A DNA stretch of 64,000 bases. Origin: Caldifarciminota bacterium (GTDB lineage Bacteria; Hydrothermota; Hydrothermia; LBFQ01; DSFT01). The DNA lies in assembly GCA_025060695.1 (NCBI GenBank), contig JANXBH010000009.1, positions 1 through 64,000 on the forward strand, written 5' to 3'. Each line of letters opens with the position of its first letter. The stretch's first letter is position 1. The position numbers and the translations under genes were made by a program. The notes beneath the pieces were generated by a model. That model ran no database searches. It saw nothing but the letters and a program-made list of their open reading frames with translations, and was not told the origin of the DNA. Shown here piece by piece: positions 52,702 through 61,275 of the stretch.

Positions 52702-53643
52702 ATGCCTAAAAAAATTTTTTGGTTAATTTTTTTAAATAGTTGCATTAACCCATATGAAGGTATTTTATACCACCACCCTAAAAATTGTGAGTTTAGGGTT
52801 TTAACAACTATTACTATTTTATACGATCTTGCAAAAGAAATTGGTGGCAATAGAGTATGTGTTGAAAGTCTTGTCCCTGTTGGAGGTGACCCACACAAGT
52901 ATGAACCTATTCCATCAGATATAGTAAGAATTTCCAAAGCAGACATTATACTTGCCAATGGACATAACCTTGAAAATTGGCTATTAAAATTACTATCTAA
53001 TAAAAGAGAAGATGCAGTATATTATGAGGTAGCAGGAAATATAGAACCAGTAAACGATGATCCGCACTTATGGATGGATGTAAACTATGCAAAATTATAT
53101 GCAAAGAACATAAAAGAATTATTTTCTAAAATTGACAGAGAAGGAGCAAGAACTTACGAAATAAATTACGAAAGATATATAAGAAACTTAGATGAACTGA
53201 ATAATTTTATAGTTTGTGTAGTTTCAAAGATATCAAAGGAAGATAGAAAGTTAGTGACAACACACGATGCTTTTAGTTATTTTGCAAGAAGATATGGCTT
53301 TGAATTTGTTGGAAGTATATGGGGTATATCCACTGAAGATGAACCTTCTATTAGGGAAATTAAAAATCTTATTGATTTAATTAAAAAAACAAATACCAAA
53401 GCTCTATTTATTGAAACAACTGTAAATCCAAAAATTATGGAGAGTATATCTAAAGAAACTGGTGTTAGAATGGGTGGGAAACTATATGGCGACTCAATAG
53501 GCAAGGAAGGCTCTAATGCGGAAAATTATATAAAAATGCAAATATACAATATAATTACTATTTACGAAGGAATAACTAAAAATAGATATAAAGGTGAGTG
53601 TGATGGTGAGCTTAAGAATATCAAATCTTACAGTATACTATGA
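52702..53643 (+). CDS. Zn/Mn ABC transporter substrate-binding lipoprotein (ZnuA/MntC/TroA family)
   Basis: VPVGGDPHKYEP, NGHNLENW, DPHLWMDV, TTHDAFSYFARRYG. Confidence 0.93.
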   Translation: MPKKIFWLIFLNSCINPYEGILYHHPKNCEFRVLTTITILYDLAKEIGGNRVCVESLVPVGGDPHKYEPIPSDIVRISKADIILANGHNLENWLLKLLSNKREDAVYYEVAGNIEPVNDDPHLWMDVNYAKLYAKNIKELFSKIDREGARTYEINYERYIRNLDELNNFIVCVVSKISKEDRKLVTTHDAFSYFARRYGFEFVGSIWGISTEDEPSIREIKNLIDLIKKTNTKALFIETTVNPKIMESISKETGVRMGGKLYGDSIGKEGSNAENYIKMQIYNIITIYEGITKNRYKGECDGELKNIKSYSIL

Positions 53644-54319
53644 TATAAATCCGATTTTAATAGATGTTAACTTAGAATTTGAAAGTGGGAAGATTTATGG
53701 AATAATTGGACCTAATGGTGCAGGAAAAACTACTTTAATAAAGTCAATTTTAAATCTTGTTAAATACGAGGAAGGTGAAATAGTATTTTTTGATAGTATG
53801 AAATTTGAGAATGTAAGAAACAAAGTAGCATATATTCCCCAAAAGGAAGTTGTAGATTGGGATTTTCCTATTACAGTCTTTGAAGTAGTTTTAATGGGTA
53901 GATTTGTTCATTTAGGTTTATTTAAAAGACCTAAAAAATATGATTTGGAGATAACTGAGAAAGCACTAAGAGCATCAAATATATATCATCTAAGGGATAG
54001 ACAAATTTCAGAGCTTTCTGGTGGTCAACAGCAAAAGGTTTTAATTGCAAGAGCCATATGCCAAGAAGCTGATATATATCTACTTGATGAACCATTTACT
54101 GCTATCGATATTTTAACTGAAAAAAAGCTAACTGAAATTTTAAGAAACTTAAAAAACCATGGAAAAACTATAATAATAATAGATCATGACTTATCAAGAG
54201 CAAAAACTTACGATGAATTGGTTTTACTAAATAGGAGAGTTATAGCAAAAGGAAAGCCATCAGATGTATTAAATGATAAAAACCTCTTTGAGCTATATAG
54301 TGAAAAGCTCTTAGTATAG
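53594..54319 (+). CDS. Metal ABC transporter ATPase
   Basis: GPNGAGKTTLIK, LSGGQQQKVLIARA, YLLDEPFTAID; start may be 53603. Confidence 0.92.
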   Translation: MSVMVSLRISNLTVYYDINPILIDVNLEFESGKIYGIIGPNGAGKTTLIKSILNLVKYEEGEIVFFDSMKFENVRNKVAYIPQKEVVDWDFPITVFEVVLMGRFVHLGLFKRPKKYDLEITEKALRASNIYHLRDRQISELSGGQQQKVLIARAICQEADIYLLDEPFTAIDILTEKKLTEILRNLKNHGKTIIIIDHDLSRAKTYDELVLLNRRVIAKGKPSDVLNDKNLFELYSEKLLV

Positions 54320-54320
54320 T

Positions 54321-55454
54321 ATGTTTGAACCATTTCAGTATGGATTTTTTATTAAAGCATTAATTGCTTCTATAATCATATCCATCACTAGTTCCTTTAT
54401 TTCTCCCTTTTTAATAAGTAAAAGATGGTCATTATTAGGTGATACAATATCACACGCAGTTCTTCCTGGAATAGCAATAGCCTATATTTTAAAAATTCCA
54501 TTTTTTATTGGGGCAGTTGCTAGTGCAGTTTTAACAGCTATATTCGTAGGGTTCATTGAAAATAAAACGAAAATAAAAGGTGATACTGCACTCGGCATTG
54601 GCCTAACAGGCGCTTTTGCACTTGGCATAGCTATTATGAGTATTATTAGAACAAAGGATATTGACCTTTATCATATACTATTTGGTAATGTGCTTGCAAT
54701 TAGATTATCTGATATCTTGTTAGTTTCAATAATTGGAGCAATAGTCGTATTATCAATAATTATTTTGTATAAGGAATTTGTTCTTTGGACATTCAATCAA
54801 ACCTTATTTAAATTATACGGATTTCCAGATAAACTATTTAGATATGTGCTTATAGTTTTAGTATCAATTAGCATAGTTTCTGCAGTTGTAGCGGTAGGAG
54901 TAGTATTAGCAGTTGCTCTTGTTATTATCCCAGGAGCAATAGGATATTTAATCTTTAGGAAAATCTCAGACATTATTAAGTTTGGCATTTTAATTAGTTC
55001 AATTTCAGTAATTTTAGGTTTATATAGTTCATATTATTTAAATGTTTCAAGTGGTCCTGCTATTGTTGTTATACTGACGCTATTTTTCTTACTCTTTATG
55101 TTTGTCTCACCAAAAGAGGGTATCATAGCAAAAACTATACGTACATACAAAAGTAGAAAATTCATTGAACTGCAGGATGAACTAAAATTAATATATGAGT
55201 TGTCAAGAAGTGAAATTAAGCTTTCAAATCTTAAAAATAGTAAAATTTCCAAATTTATAAAGCTTGGAATAATAGAGCTTGAAAATGACAAGATTAAGTT
55301 CACAGAAAAAGGGAAAAAAGCTGTAGATAAACTTATTAAAGCTCATGAGTTATGGGAAGAATATCTTAAAAGTCATAATGTAGCAGAAAAACTTGAACAC
55401 TATACCGACGATGAAATAATGGAAATTTTAGAAAAACTAACAAAAAACCGATAA
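54321..55454 (+). CDS. Metal ABC transporter permease fused to a C-terminal DtxR/MntR-like domain
   Basis: GDTISHAVLPGIAIAYIL TM domain; C-terminal ...LIKAHELWEEYLKSHNVAEKLEHYTDDEIMEILEKL. Confidence 0.88.
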   Translation: MFEPFQYGFFIKALIASIIISITSSFISPFLISKRWSLLGDTISHAVLPGIAIAYILKIPFFIGAVASAVLTAIFVGFIENKTKIKGDTALGIGLTGAFALGIAIMSIIRTKDIDLYHILFGNVLAIRLSDILLVSIIGAIVVLSIIILYKEFVLWTFNQTLFKLYGFPDKLFRYVLIVLVSISIVSAVVAVGVVLAVALVIIPGAIGYLIFRKISDIIKFGILISSISVILGLYSSYYLNVSSGPAIVVILTLFFLLFMFVSPKEGIIAKTIRTYKSRKFIELQDELKLIYELSRSEIKLSNLKNSKISKFIKLGIIELENDKIKFTEKGKKAVDKLIKAHELWEEYLKSHNVAEKLEHYTDDEIMEILEKLTKNR

Positions 55455-55471
55455 CTTTAAACTTTTAGTCT

Positions 55472-56284
55472 TTGAAAAGAAAATTTATTTTATGTCCACC
55501 ATGTTATTATAGAGTTGAATACGATTTTTCAGACGATAATGAATTTTATGATATTTATAGAGGAAAACAAGTGGACCAAAAAAAGTCAAATAATCAATGG
55601 CTTAATGTTTACCATAGTTATTTAAAGCATGGAATTGATATAGAAATTGTTCCACCAGCAGAAAATTTACCGGAACTTACATTTATAGGAGATTCAATAT
55701 TTTTAATGAAAGACAAAGCAATAATAAGTAACTTTAAACACCCTATAAGACAAAAGGAAGCGGAATATATAAAAACATGGGCATATAGCAAAAACTTTGA
55801 AGTTATAGAAACTCCGAAAAACCTAACTTTTGAAGGAAATGCAGAAACCATTTATATTTATTCTAAAAATGTTATTTTAATGGCATATGGTAAAAGAACT
55901 TCATTAGAAATGAAAGATTTTTTAGAAAAGACCTTAGGTATTAAAGTTATACCTATTGAAACATATAGATTTCATCTTGACATTTGTTTATTTGCAATAA
56001 ACGATATAATCATATATGCAGAAAATACTATCAGTGAAAAGTCATTAGAATTACTAAAAGAGAACAAATTTTATCTAATTAAAGTTCCAGAAGAGTGGAC
56101 AATTCATTTTGGATTAAATAATACGTATTATGAAGATGTAATCTTTTGCAATCAATCTAAAATTAGCGATAAATTATCAGAAATACTTCTAAATTTTGGA
56201 TATAAAACTGAGTGTCTTGATTTATCTGAATTTCATTTAGTAGGTGGCGGAGTCAAGTGTTTAACATTAGAACATTATAAATAA
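55472..56284 (+). CDS. Amidinotransferase/DDAH-superfamily hydrolase, TTG start
   Basis: LTFEGNAE, RFHLDICL, GGGVKCLTLE (Glu, His, Cys). Confidence 0.8.
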   Translation: MKRKFILCPPCYYRVEYDFSDDNEFYDIYRGKQVDQKKSNNQWLNVYHSYLKHGIDIEIVPPAENLPELTFIGDSIFLMKDKAIISNFKHPIRQKEAEYIKTWAYSKNFEVIETPKNLTFEGNAETIYIYSKNVILMAYGKRTSLEMKDFLEKTLGIKVIPIETYRFHLDICLFAINDIIIYAENTISEKSLELLKENKFYLIKVPEEWTIHFGLNNTYYEDVIFCNQSKISDKLSEILLNFGYKTECLDLSEFHLVGGGVKCLTLEHYK

Positions 56285-56345
56285 TTGATAATCTAATATT
56301 TAAGGGGGTATTGACTTTGAGGGGGAGAAGCTTTAAAATTATAAT

Positions 56346-58322
56346 ATGTTAGTTTATATACTTTCACAAGTAAGTGTAATACAAACTGATTGGTATAATG
56401 GGCCAGAGAGGGCAAATCTTTCACCATTCTGTCAAAACAATCCTACCAACTTAATTTGTTCAAATGATTGTCCCTTAGTTACAAACCCACCACATGGTAG
56501 CTTCTCCAATAAATTTTGCAAGCACGACGGAAATATATTCTACTTATTTCAGGGAAAACTTAGACTAAAAGGAGTTTTTAGAACAATATTAGAACATTCT
56601 TTAGATCCAAGTGTTGGAGGATGGGATAATGACCCTGATATTTTCGACGTAAATAAAGACGGATTTTTAGACTTAGTAGTAACTGATGAACAAAGCCCGA
56701 ACAGACATGCTTGGGTTTATTTCAATCCATACGGATGTGGTAATTTCTCGCAAGCAAATAGAGTGACAGCAGTAAATGATATAGAAAGTATAGATGAAAT
56801 AGATGAAGGCGATGCTGATAGGGATGGTGATATTGATTTATTTACTGTTGGTCATAGTAATCACGACGAAGATGTAGTACTGCTAATAAATAACGGTAAT
56901 TCTACAAATTGGTCAAAGTGCGTCATTTGTATGGACTTGAACGGTAATAATTGTTCGAATGGAACTGGTGAAGCTGAAGGCATAGCAGTTGGAGATTTAG
57001 ATAATGACGGAGACCTTGATATAGCCGTCACGCAATTAAACGATGGTAGAGTATACTGGTTTGAAAAACTACCAAATAATTCAAACTTAGGCTTTGGATG
57101 TAATAATATTGACGGCAAAAATCACAGATATAATAGATATGAAATTTATAGTGGAGGGACAGGCACAGCATGGGATGCTTGGATAGCTGATATGAATAAC
57201 GATGGAAGAAGAGATATTATAGTAACAACGCAAAGGGAAGTAATGTGGTTTAGAAACAATGGAGGAAGTCCATTAACATTTACAAGGTTTACAATCGAAA
57301 ATAACAATAATGCGAACTTCTATGCACTATGGGTAAAAGATATAAATAATGACGGTGATTTAGATATAGTAGTAACAGATAGAGCAGGAAGAATAAGAAT
57401 ATATAGAAATGATGGTTTAGGAAGCTTTCCAAATAATTGGCAAATTACGATAAATGTCAATAACCCTATGGGTGTTGTAATAGCGGACTTAGAACCAGAC
57501 GGAGATCAGGATATATTTGTAGCAAGCTATGTGCCAAACGATAAAAGGATATACGCATACGAAAATACAAGTGGAAATGTTTTAGATAACCAAAATATAA
57601 ACTTTACGCAAATTATTCCAGCGAATGTTCCACAGAGAAGTTATTTTGGACTTGGTGTTGGTGATGTAGATAGTGATGCTGACCCTGACTTGGTTGTAAG
57701 AGCAGGAACAAATGGAAATCCAGAGGGTCTATATTGGTATTCAACTGAACTGCTTTACGTCAATCGAGGTATAATGATTTCAAATGTAGTAGACATAAAT
57801 GGTATAATGAAAACTTGGAAATTACACAGAATTGAACTAATAGGCTTTGATCCGTTAAATTGTCAAGCCATAGTACCAAATGAGCAATTTTATTATAGAT
57901 ATACAAGCAGTTCTAACTGGACGGATATATATAATCAAAACTGGATAGGACCAATAACGAACTTTCCATATACACCACCATCAACACAAATGGTAAAATA
58001 CATACAATATATGCTAATTTTAAACTCACTTAATAATAATGAACGAACTCCAGTAGTTGAGGAAGTTAGGTTTATCTTTGATACTCTTATAACTCCTGTA
58101 AGTGCAGAGGAAAACGAAAATAAGCACTATTACAAGCTAATTAAAAATAAAATCCAATTTAACATGGAAGGTCATGTAAGGATATTAAAACTTGATGGCA
58201 CAGTATATAAAGAAATGAAAGTTAAAACAGGAGATGAAATTACATTGAAGAAAGGAATATACATTATACAGTTTACAAATAATTACCTAAAACTTCAAAG
58301 GAATAAGATAGTAATTAAATAG
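56346..58322 (+). CDS. Secreted FG-GAP/VCBS-repeat protein with C-terminal sorting-like domain
   Basis: Repeats such as VGDLDNDGDLDIAVTQLNDGRV, VKDINNDGDLDIVVTDRAGRI; C-term LKKGIYIIQF. Confidence 0.88.
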   Translation: MLVYILSQVSVIQTDWYNGPERANLSPFCQNNPTNLICSNDCPLVTNPPHGSFSNKFCKHDGNIFYLFQGKLRLKGVFRTILEHSLDPSVGGWDNDPDIFDVNKDGFLDLVVTDEQSPNRHAWVYFNPYGCGNFSQANRVTAVNDIESIDEIDEGDADRDGDIDLFTVGHSNHDEDVVLLINNGNSTNWSKCVICMDLNGNNCSNGTGEAEGIAVGDLDNDGDLDIAVTQLNDGRVYWFEKLPNNSNLGFGCNNIDGKNHRYNRYEIYSGGTGTAWDAWIADMNNDGRRDIIVTTQREVMWFRNNGGSPLTFTRFTIENNNNANFYALWVKDINNDGDLDIVVTDRAGRIRIYRNDGLGSFPNNWQITINVNNPMGVVIADLEPDGDQDIFVASYVPNDKRIYAYENTSGNVLDNQNINFTQIIPANVPQRSYFGLGVGDVDSDADPDLVVRAGTNGNPEGLYWYSTELLYVNRGIMISNVVDINGIMKTWKLHRIELIGFDPLNCQAIVPNEQFYYRYTSSSNWTDIYNQNWIGPITNFPYTPPSTQMVKYIQYMLILNSLNNNERTPVVEEVRFIFDTLITPVSAEENENKHYYKLIKNKIQFNMEGHVRILKLDGTVYKEMKVKTGDEITLKKGIYIIQFTNNYLKLQRNKIVIK

Positions 58323-59383
58323 AATTTCTTTTAAGTAGTAAATATGCTCTAATGAATTCGTCAATTTCGCCATCTAATACTAAATCTGGGTTAGTATGTT
58401 CAAAATTAGTTCTATGGTCCTTTACTAATTTATATGGGTGGAGTATATACGACCTAATTTGGTGACCCCATGCAATATCGGTTTTTTGCTCCTCAATTTC
58501 CTTTAATTTTTGTTCTTCTTGCTGTTTATAATAATCATATAACTTAGATTTTAAAATCTTTAAAGCAATTTCTTTATTTTTATGTTGAGAACGCTCACTT
58601 CTAATTGTTACTACTATACCTGTAGGAATATGGGTAATTCTTACTGCACTTTCTGTTTTATTTACATGCTGACCTCCTGCCCCACTAGACCTAAAAGTTT
58701 CAATTTTTAAATCATTTTCATTTATACTAATTCTTAAGTCTTCCTTTTGAGGATAAACGAAGACAGAAGCAAAAGAAGTATGTCTTCTACTATTTGCATC
58801 AAAAGGTGATATTCTTATTAATCTATGAACACCCACCTCACTCCTTAATAAGCCATATGCATATTTACCCTTAACAAGAATTGACACTGATTTAATTCCT
58901 ACAACTTCACCAGGGATAATATCCAATATCTCGTATTTAAAATTTTTCTTTTCTATCCATCTTAAATACATGCGCATCAACATCTGTGCCCAATCGTGAC
59001 TTTCTGTTCCACCCGCACCGGGATGAATTTCTAAAATAGCATCAAGTTTATCATCTTCATTTCCCAAAAGCGTACTTATTTCAAGCTCATTTAATTTCTT
59101 TTCAAACAACTTTAACTTTATTTCATATTCTTTTTGAAAATCAGTATCTTCTAATGCCAATTCAGATAAAAGCATTATTTCTTCATGAAGCTTTTTTATA
59201 GTATCAATCTCTTGAAGTTTTTCCTTTAAATTTGAAAGTTCTAATAATAATTCTCTTGCTCTTTCCTTATTCTTCCAAAATTCTTCACTGTTGGAAAGAC
59301 TCTCAATTTCACTTATTCTGTGTCTTATCTTTTCCTCTTCAAAGATAGGAAATTAATTTTTTGTATCTTTCAAAAATATCCAT
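58315..59383 (-). CDS. prfB: Peptide chain release factor 2 with +1 programmed frameshift at CTTTGA (59339-59344); ORF track shows only 58315-59175
   Basis: GGQ motif [17 protein letters not shown]; 14-codon zero frame MDIFERYKKLISYL* then +1 frame LEEEKIRHRISEIESLSNSEEFW... Confidence 0.92.
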
Positions 59384-59405
59384 AAGCTTTAAAATTTTAA
59401 AGCTT
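59384..59405. promoter_or_regulatory. Perfect 22-bp palindrome aagctttaaaattttaaagctt between prfB and tRNA-Ser; likely shared bidirectional promoter core
   Basis: Sequence equals its own reverse complement; motif present in both orientations. Confidence 0.6.
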
Positions 59406-59409
59406 TCTT

Positions 59410-59498
59410 GGAGGGATGGCCGAGCGGACGAAGGCGGCGGCCTGGAGAGCCGTTATTCCCTTAAAAGGGAATCGTGGGTTCAAATCCCACTCCCTCCG
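59410..59498 (+). tRNA. tRNA-Ser(GGA), no encoded CCA
   Basis: Acceptor GGAGGGA/TCCCTCC, anticodon loop CTGGAGA, long variable arm, T arm GTGGGTTCAAATCCCAC. Confidence 0.93.
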
Positions 59499-59502
59499 CT
59501 TT

Positions 59503-59883
59503 ATGAATAATCCCTTGGAACATCCACTGTATGTTTATTATAAATATCCTAGATATAGAGGAAAATTAGATAATTATAATAAAACTGCTCATAAAGGAAA
59601 TCCAAGTTGTGGAGATGAAATTATATTTTATGTAGAAGTTGAAAATAATATAATTAAACAAATAGGCTATGAAGGTCATGGGTGTTCAATAAGCCAGGCA
59701 TCAGCCGATATCTTATCAGATTGGGCATTAGGGAAACATGTAAATGAAATAATAAATTTAGAAGAAAGGCAATTTTTAAATATGTTAGGAGAAATAATAC
59801 AAACAAGAATAAAGTGTGCACTTTTGAGTCTTGAAGTATTAAAAACTGCTTTAAAAAGAGGAGGAGAGAATGAAGGACATTAG
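59503..59883 (+). CDS. Iron-sulfur cluster assembly scaffold (IscU/SufU-like); start at MNNPLEHPLYV
   Basis: GNPSCGDEI, GHGCSISQASADIL, IKCALLSLEVLK cysteine motifs. Confidence 0.85.
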   Translation: MNNPLEHPLYVYYKYPRYRGKLDNYNKTAHKGNPSCGDEIIFYVEVENNIIKQIGYEGHGCSISQASADILSDWALGKHVNEIINLEERQFLNMLGEIIQTRIKCALLSLEVLKTALKRGGENEGH

Positions 59884-61036
59884 AGAAATAGGAGAACCTG
59901 TGTTTAGCTCAGGTCTTGAAAATATATACTTCTCAGAAACTAAACTTTGTTATATTGATGGTGAAAATGGAAGATTGTATTACTTAGGTATTCCTATTGA
60001 AGAACTTGCTGATAATTCAACATTTGAGGAAAGTTCATATTTACTTCTTTATCAGAAACTACCTAATAAAGAAGAACTTGAAAATTTTGATAGAAAACTA
60101 AGAGAGAATAGAGAGATTTCAGAAATACTACTAAAGGAGGAAGAGTTAATTCCCAAAAATGCTCATCCCATGGATGTAATAAGAACAATTGTATCATTTA
60201 ATGGAATGCTAGATGAAAAAGCAACATCAAGAAATGAAGAAGAACTATTAGAAAAGGCAAATAAGCTAATAGCTATGCTACCAACGATAGTCGCATACTT
60301 CCACAGAATAAGAAATAATCTAAATACCGTTAAACCTGATAGAGAATTAAATCATGCAGGCAACTTTCTATACATGCTAAGAGGAGAAAAACCATCAGAT
60401 ATTGAAATTGAAATTTTTGATAAAACATTAATCTTATATTTGGAACACGGAATGAATGCATCTACATTCTCCGCAATAGTTACAGCATCAACTCAATCTG
60501 ATATTTATTCATCAATTACAAGCGCAATAGGAACACTTAAAGGTCCACTTCATGGAGGTGCCAACGAAGAAGCTATGAAAATGTTGTTTGAAATTGATGA
60601 AAAATATAATGGGGATGTTGAGAAGTATTTAAAAGAAAAACTTGCAAGAAAAGAAAGAATAATGGGTTTTGGTCATAGAGTTTATAAAGCATACGATCCA
60701 AGAGCAAGAATACTTAAAAACTTAGCTTTAAAATTAGCGGACTACACAAACAATAGAAAGTGGATAGATATGCAAATTCAATTAGAAGAAAAGGCAGGAC
60801 CAATTCTTGGAGAAAAGCAAATCTATCCAAATGTAGATTATTATGCTGCAAGTATATACTACATGTTAAAAATACCATTCGATTTGTATACGCCCATTTT
60901 TGCAATTGCGAGAATTGTAGGATGGATATCACACATTTTAGAATATTGGAAGTCTTCAGGGAGGCTTATAAGACCGAGAGAAAAGTATATAGGAGAATTA
61001 AACAAGCCATATATAAAAATTAACGAAAGGAGGTAG
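59870..61036 (+). CDS. gltA: Citrate synthase
   Basis: HGMNASTFSAIV, GPLHGGANE, MGFGHRVYKAYDPRA. Confidence 0.93.
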   Translation: MKDIREIGEPVFSSGLENIYFSETKLCYIDGENGRLYYLGIPIEELADNSTFEESSYLLLYQKLPNKEELENFDRKLRENREISEILLKEEELIPKNAHPMDVIRTIVSFNGMLDEKATSRNEEELLEKANKLIAMLPTIVAYFHRIRNNLNTVKPDRELNHAGNFLYMLRGEKPSDIEIEIFDKTLILYLEHGMNASTFSAIVTASTQSDIYSSITSAIGTLKGPLHGGANEEAMKMLFEIDEKYNGDVEKYLKEKLARKERIMGFGHRVYKAYDPRARILKNLALKLADYTNNRKWIDMQIQLEEKAGPILGEKQIYPNVDYYAASIYYMLKIPFDLYTPIFAIARIVGWISHILEYWKSSGRLIRPREKYIGELNKPYIKINERR

Positions 61037-61237
61037 ATGATGGAAGAGTTAAAGAAAATGTGGTTGCTAGCAAAGGAAGAAGAGGAAGAGGAAGAAGAAT
61101 GGGAAGAGGAAGACTGGGACGAAGAGGAAAATTGGGACGACGAAGAAGACTGGGAAGATGACGAAAACTGGGAAGATGAAGAGGATTGGGAAGAGGAGGA
61201 AGACTGGGACGAGGAAGAGGAGGAAGAAGAGAAGTAG
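61037..61237 (+). CDS. Acidic microprotein with Trp-containing hexapeptide repeat
   Basis: SD aaaggaggt upstream; W(DE-rich)5 repeat array. Confidence 0.65.
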   Translation: MMEELKKMWLLAKEEEEEEEEWEEEDWDEEENWDDEEDWEDDENWEDEEDWEEEEDWDEEEEEEEK

Positions 61238-61248
61238 AAAAGAACATT

Positions 61249-61265
61249 GGGTGGCAAAGCCACCC
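61249..61265 (+). terminator. GC-rich hairpin gggtggc-aaa-gccaccc; terminator or leader structure
   Basis: Perfect 7-bp stem with AAA loop; no U tract. Confidence 0.4.
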
Positions 61266-61275
61266 CATAAAAGCT

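Noticed and set aside
56301-56330. Two G-rich blocks (aaggggg...gaggggg) and TTGACT upstream of the VCBS gene
   Set aside because: TTGACT could be a -35 box about 17 nt from TAAAAT, but this is a single case; not enough to call a separate regulatory site.
59416-59502. N-terminal extension MAERTKAAAWRAVIPLKGNRGFKSHSLRF of the IscU-like ORF
   Set aside because: It is translated tRNA-Ser sequence; the real start is ATG 59503.
60859-61268. Antisense Ser/Gln-rich and Leu/Pro-rich ORFs opposite the acidic microprotein
   Set aside because: Low-complexity frames are the mirror of the GAA/GAG-rich sense repeat; the sense strand has the SD and operon context.
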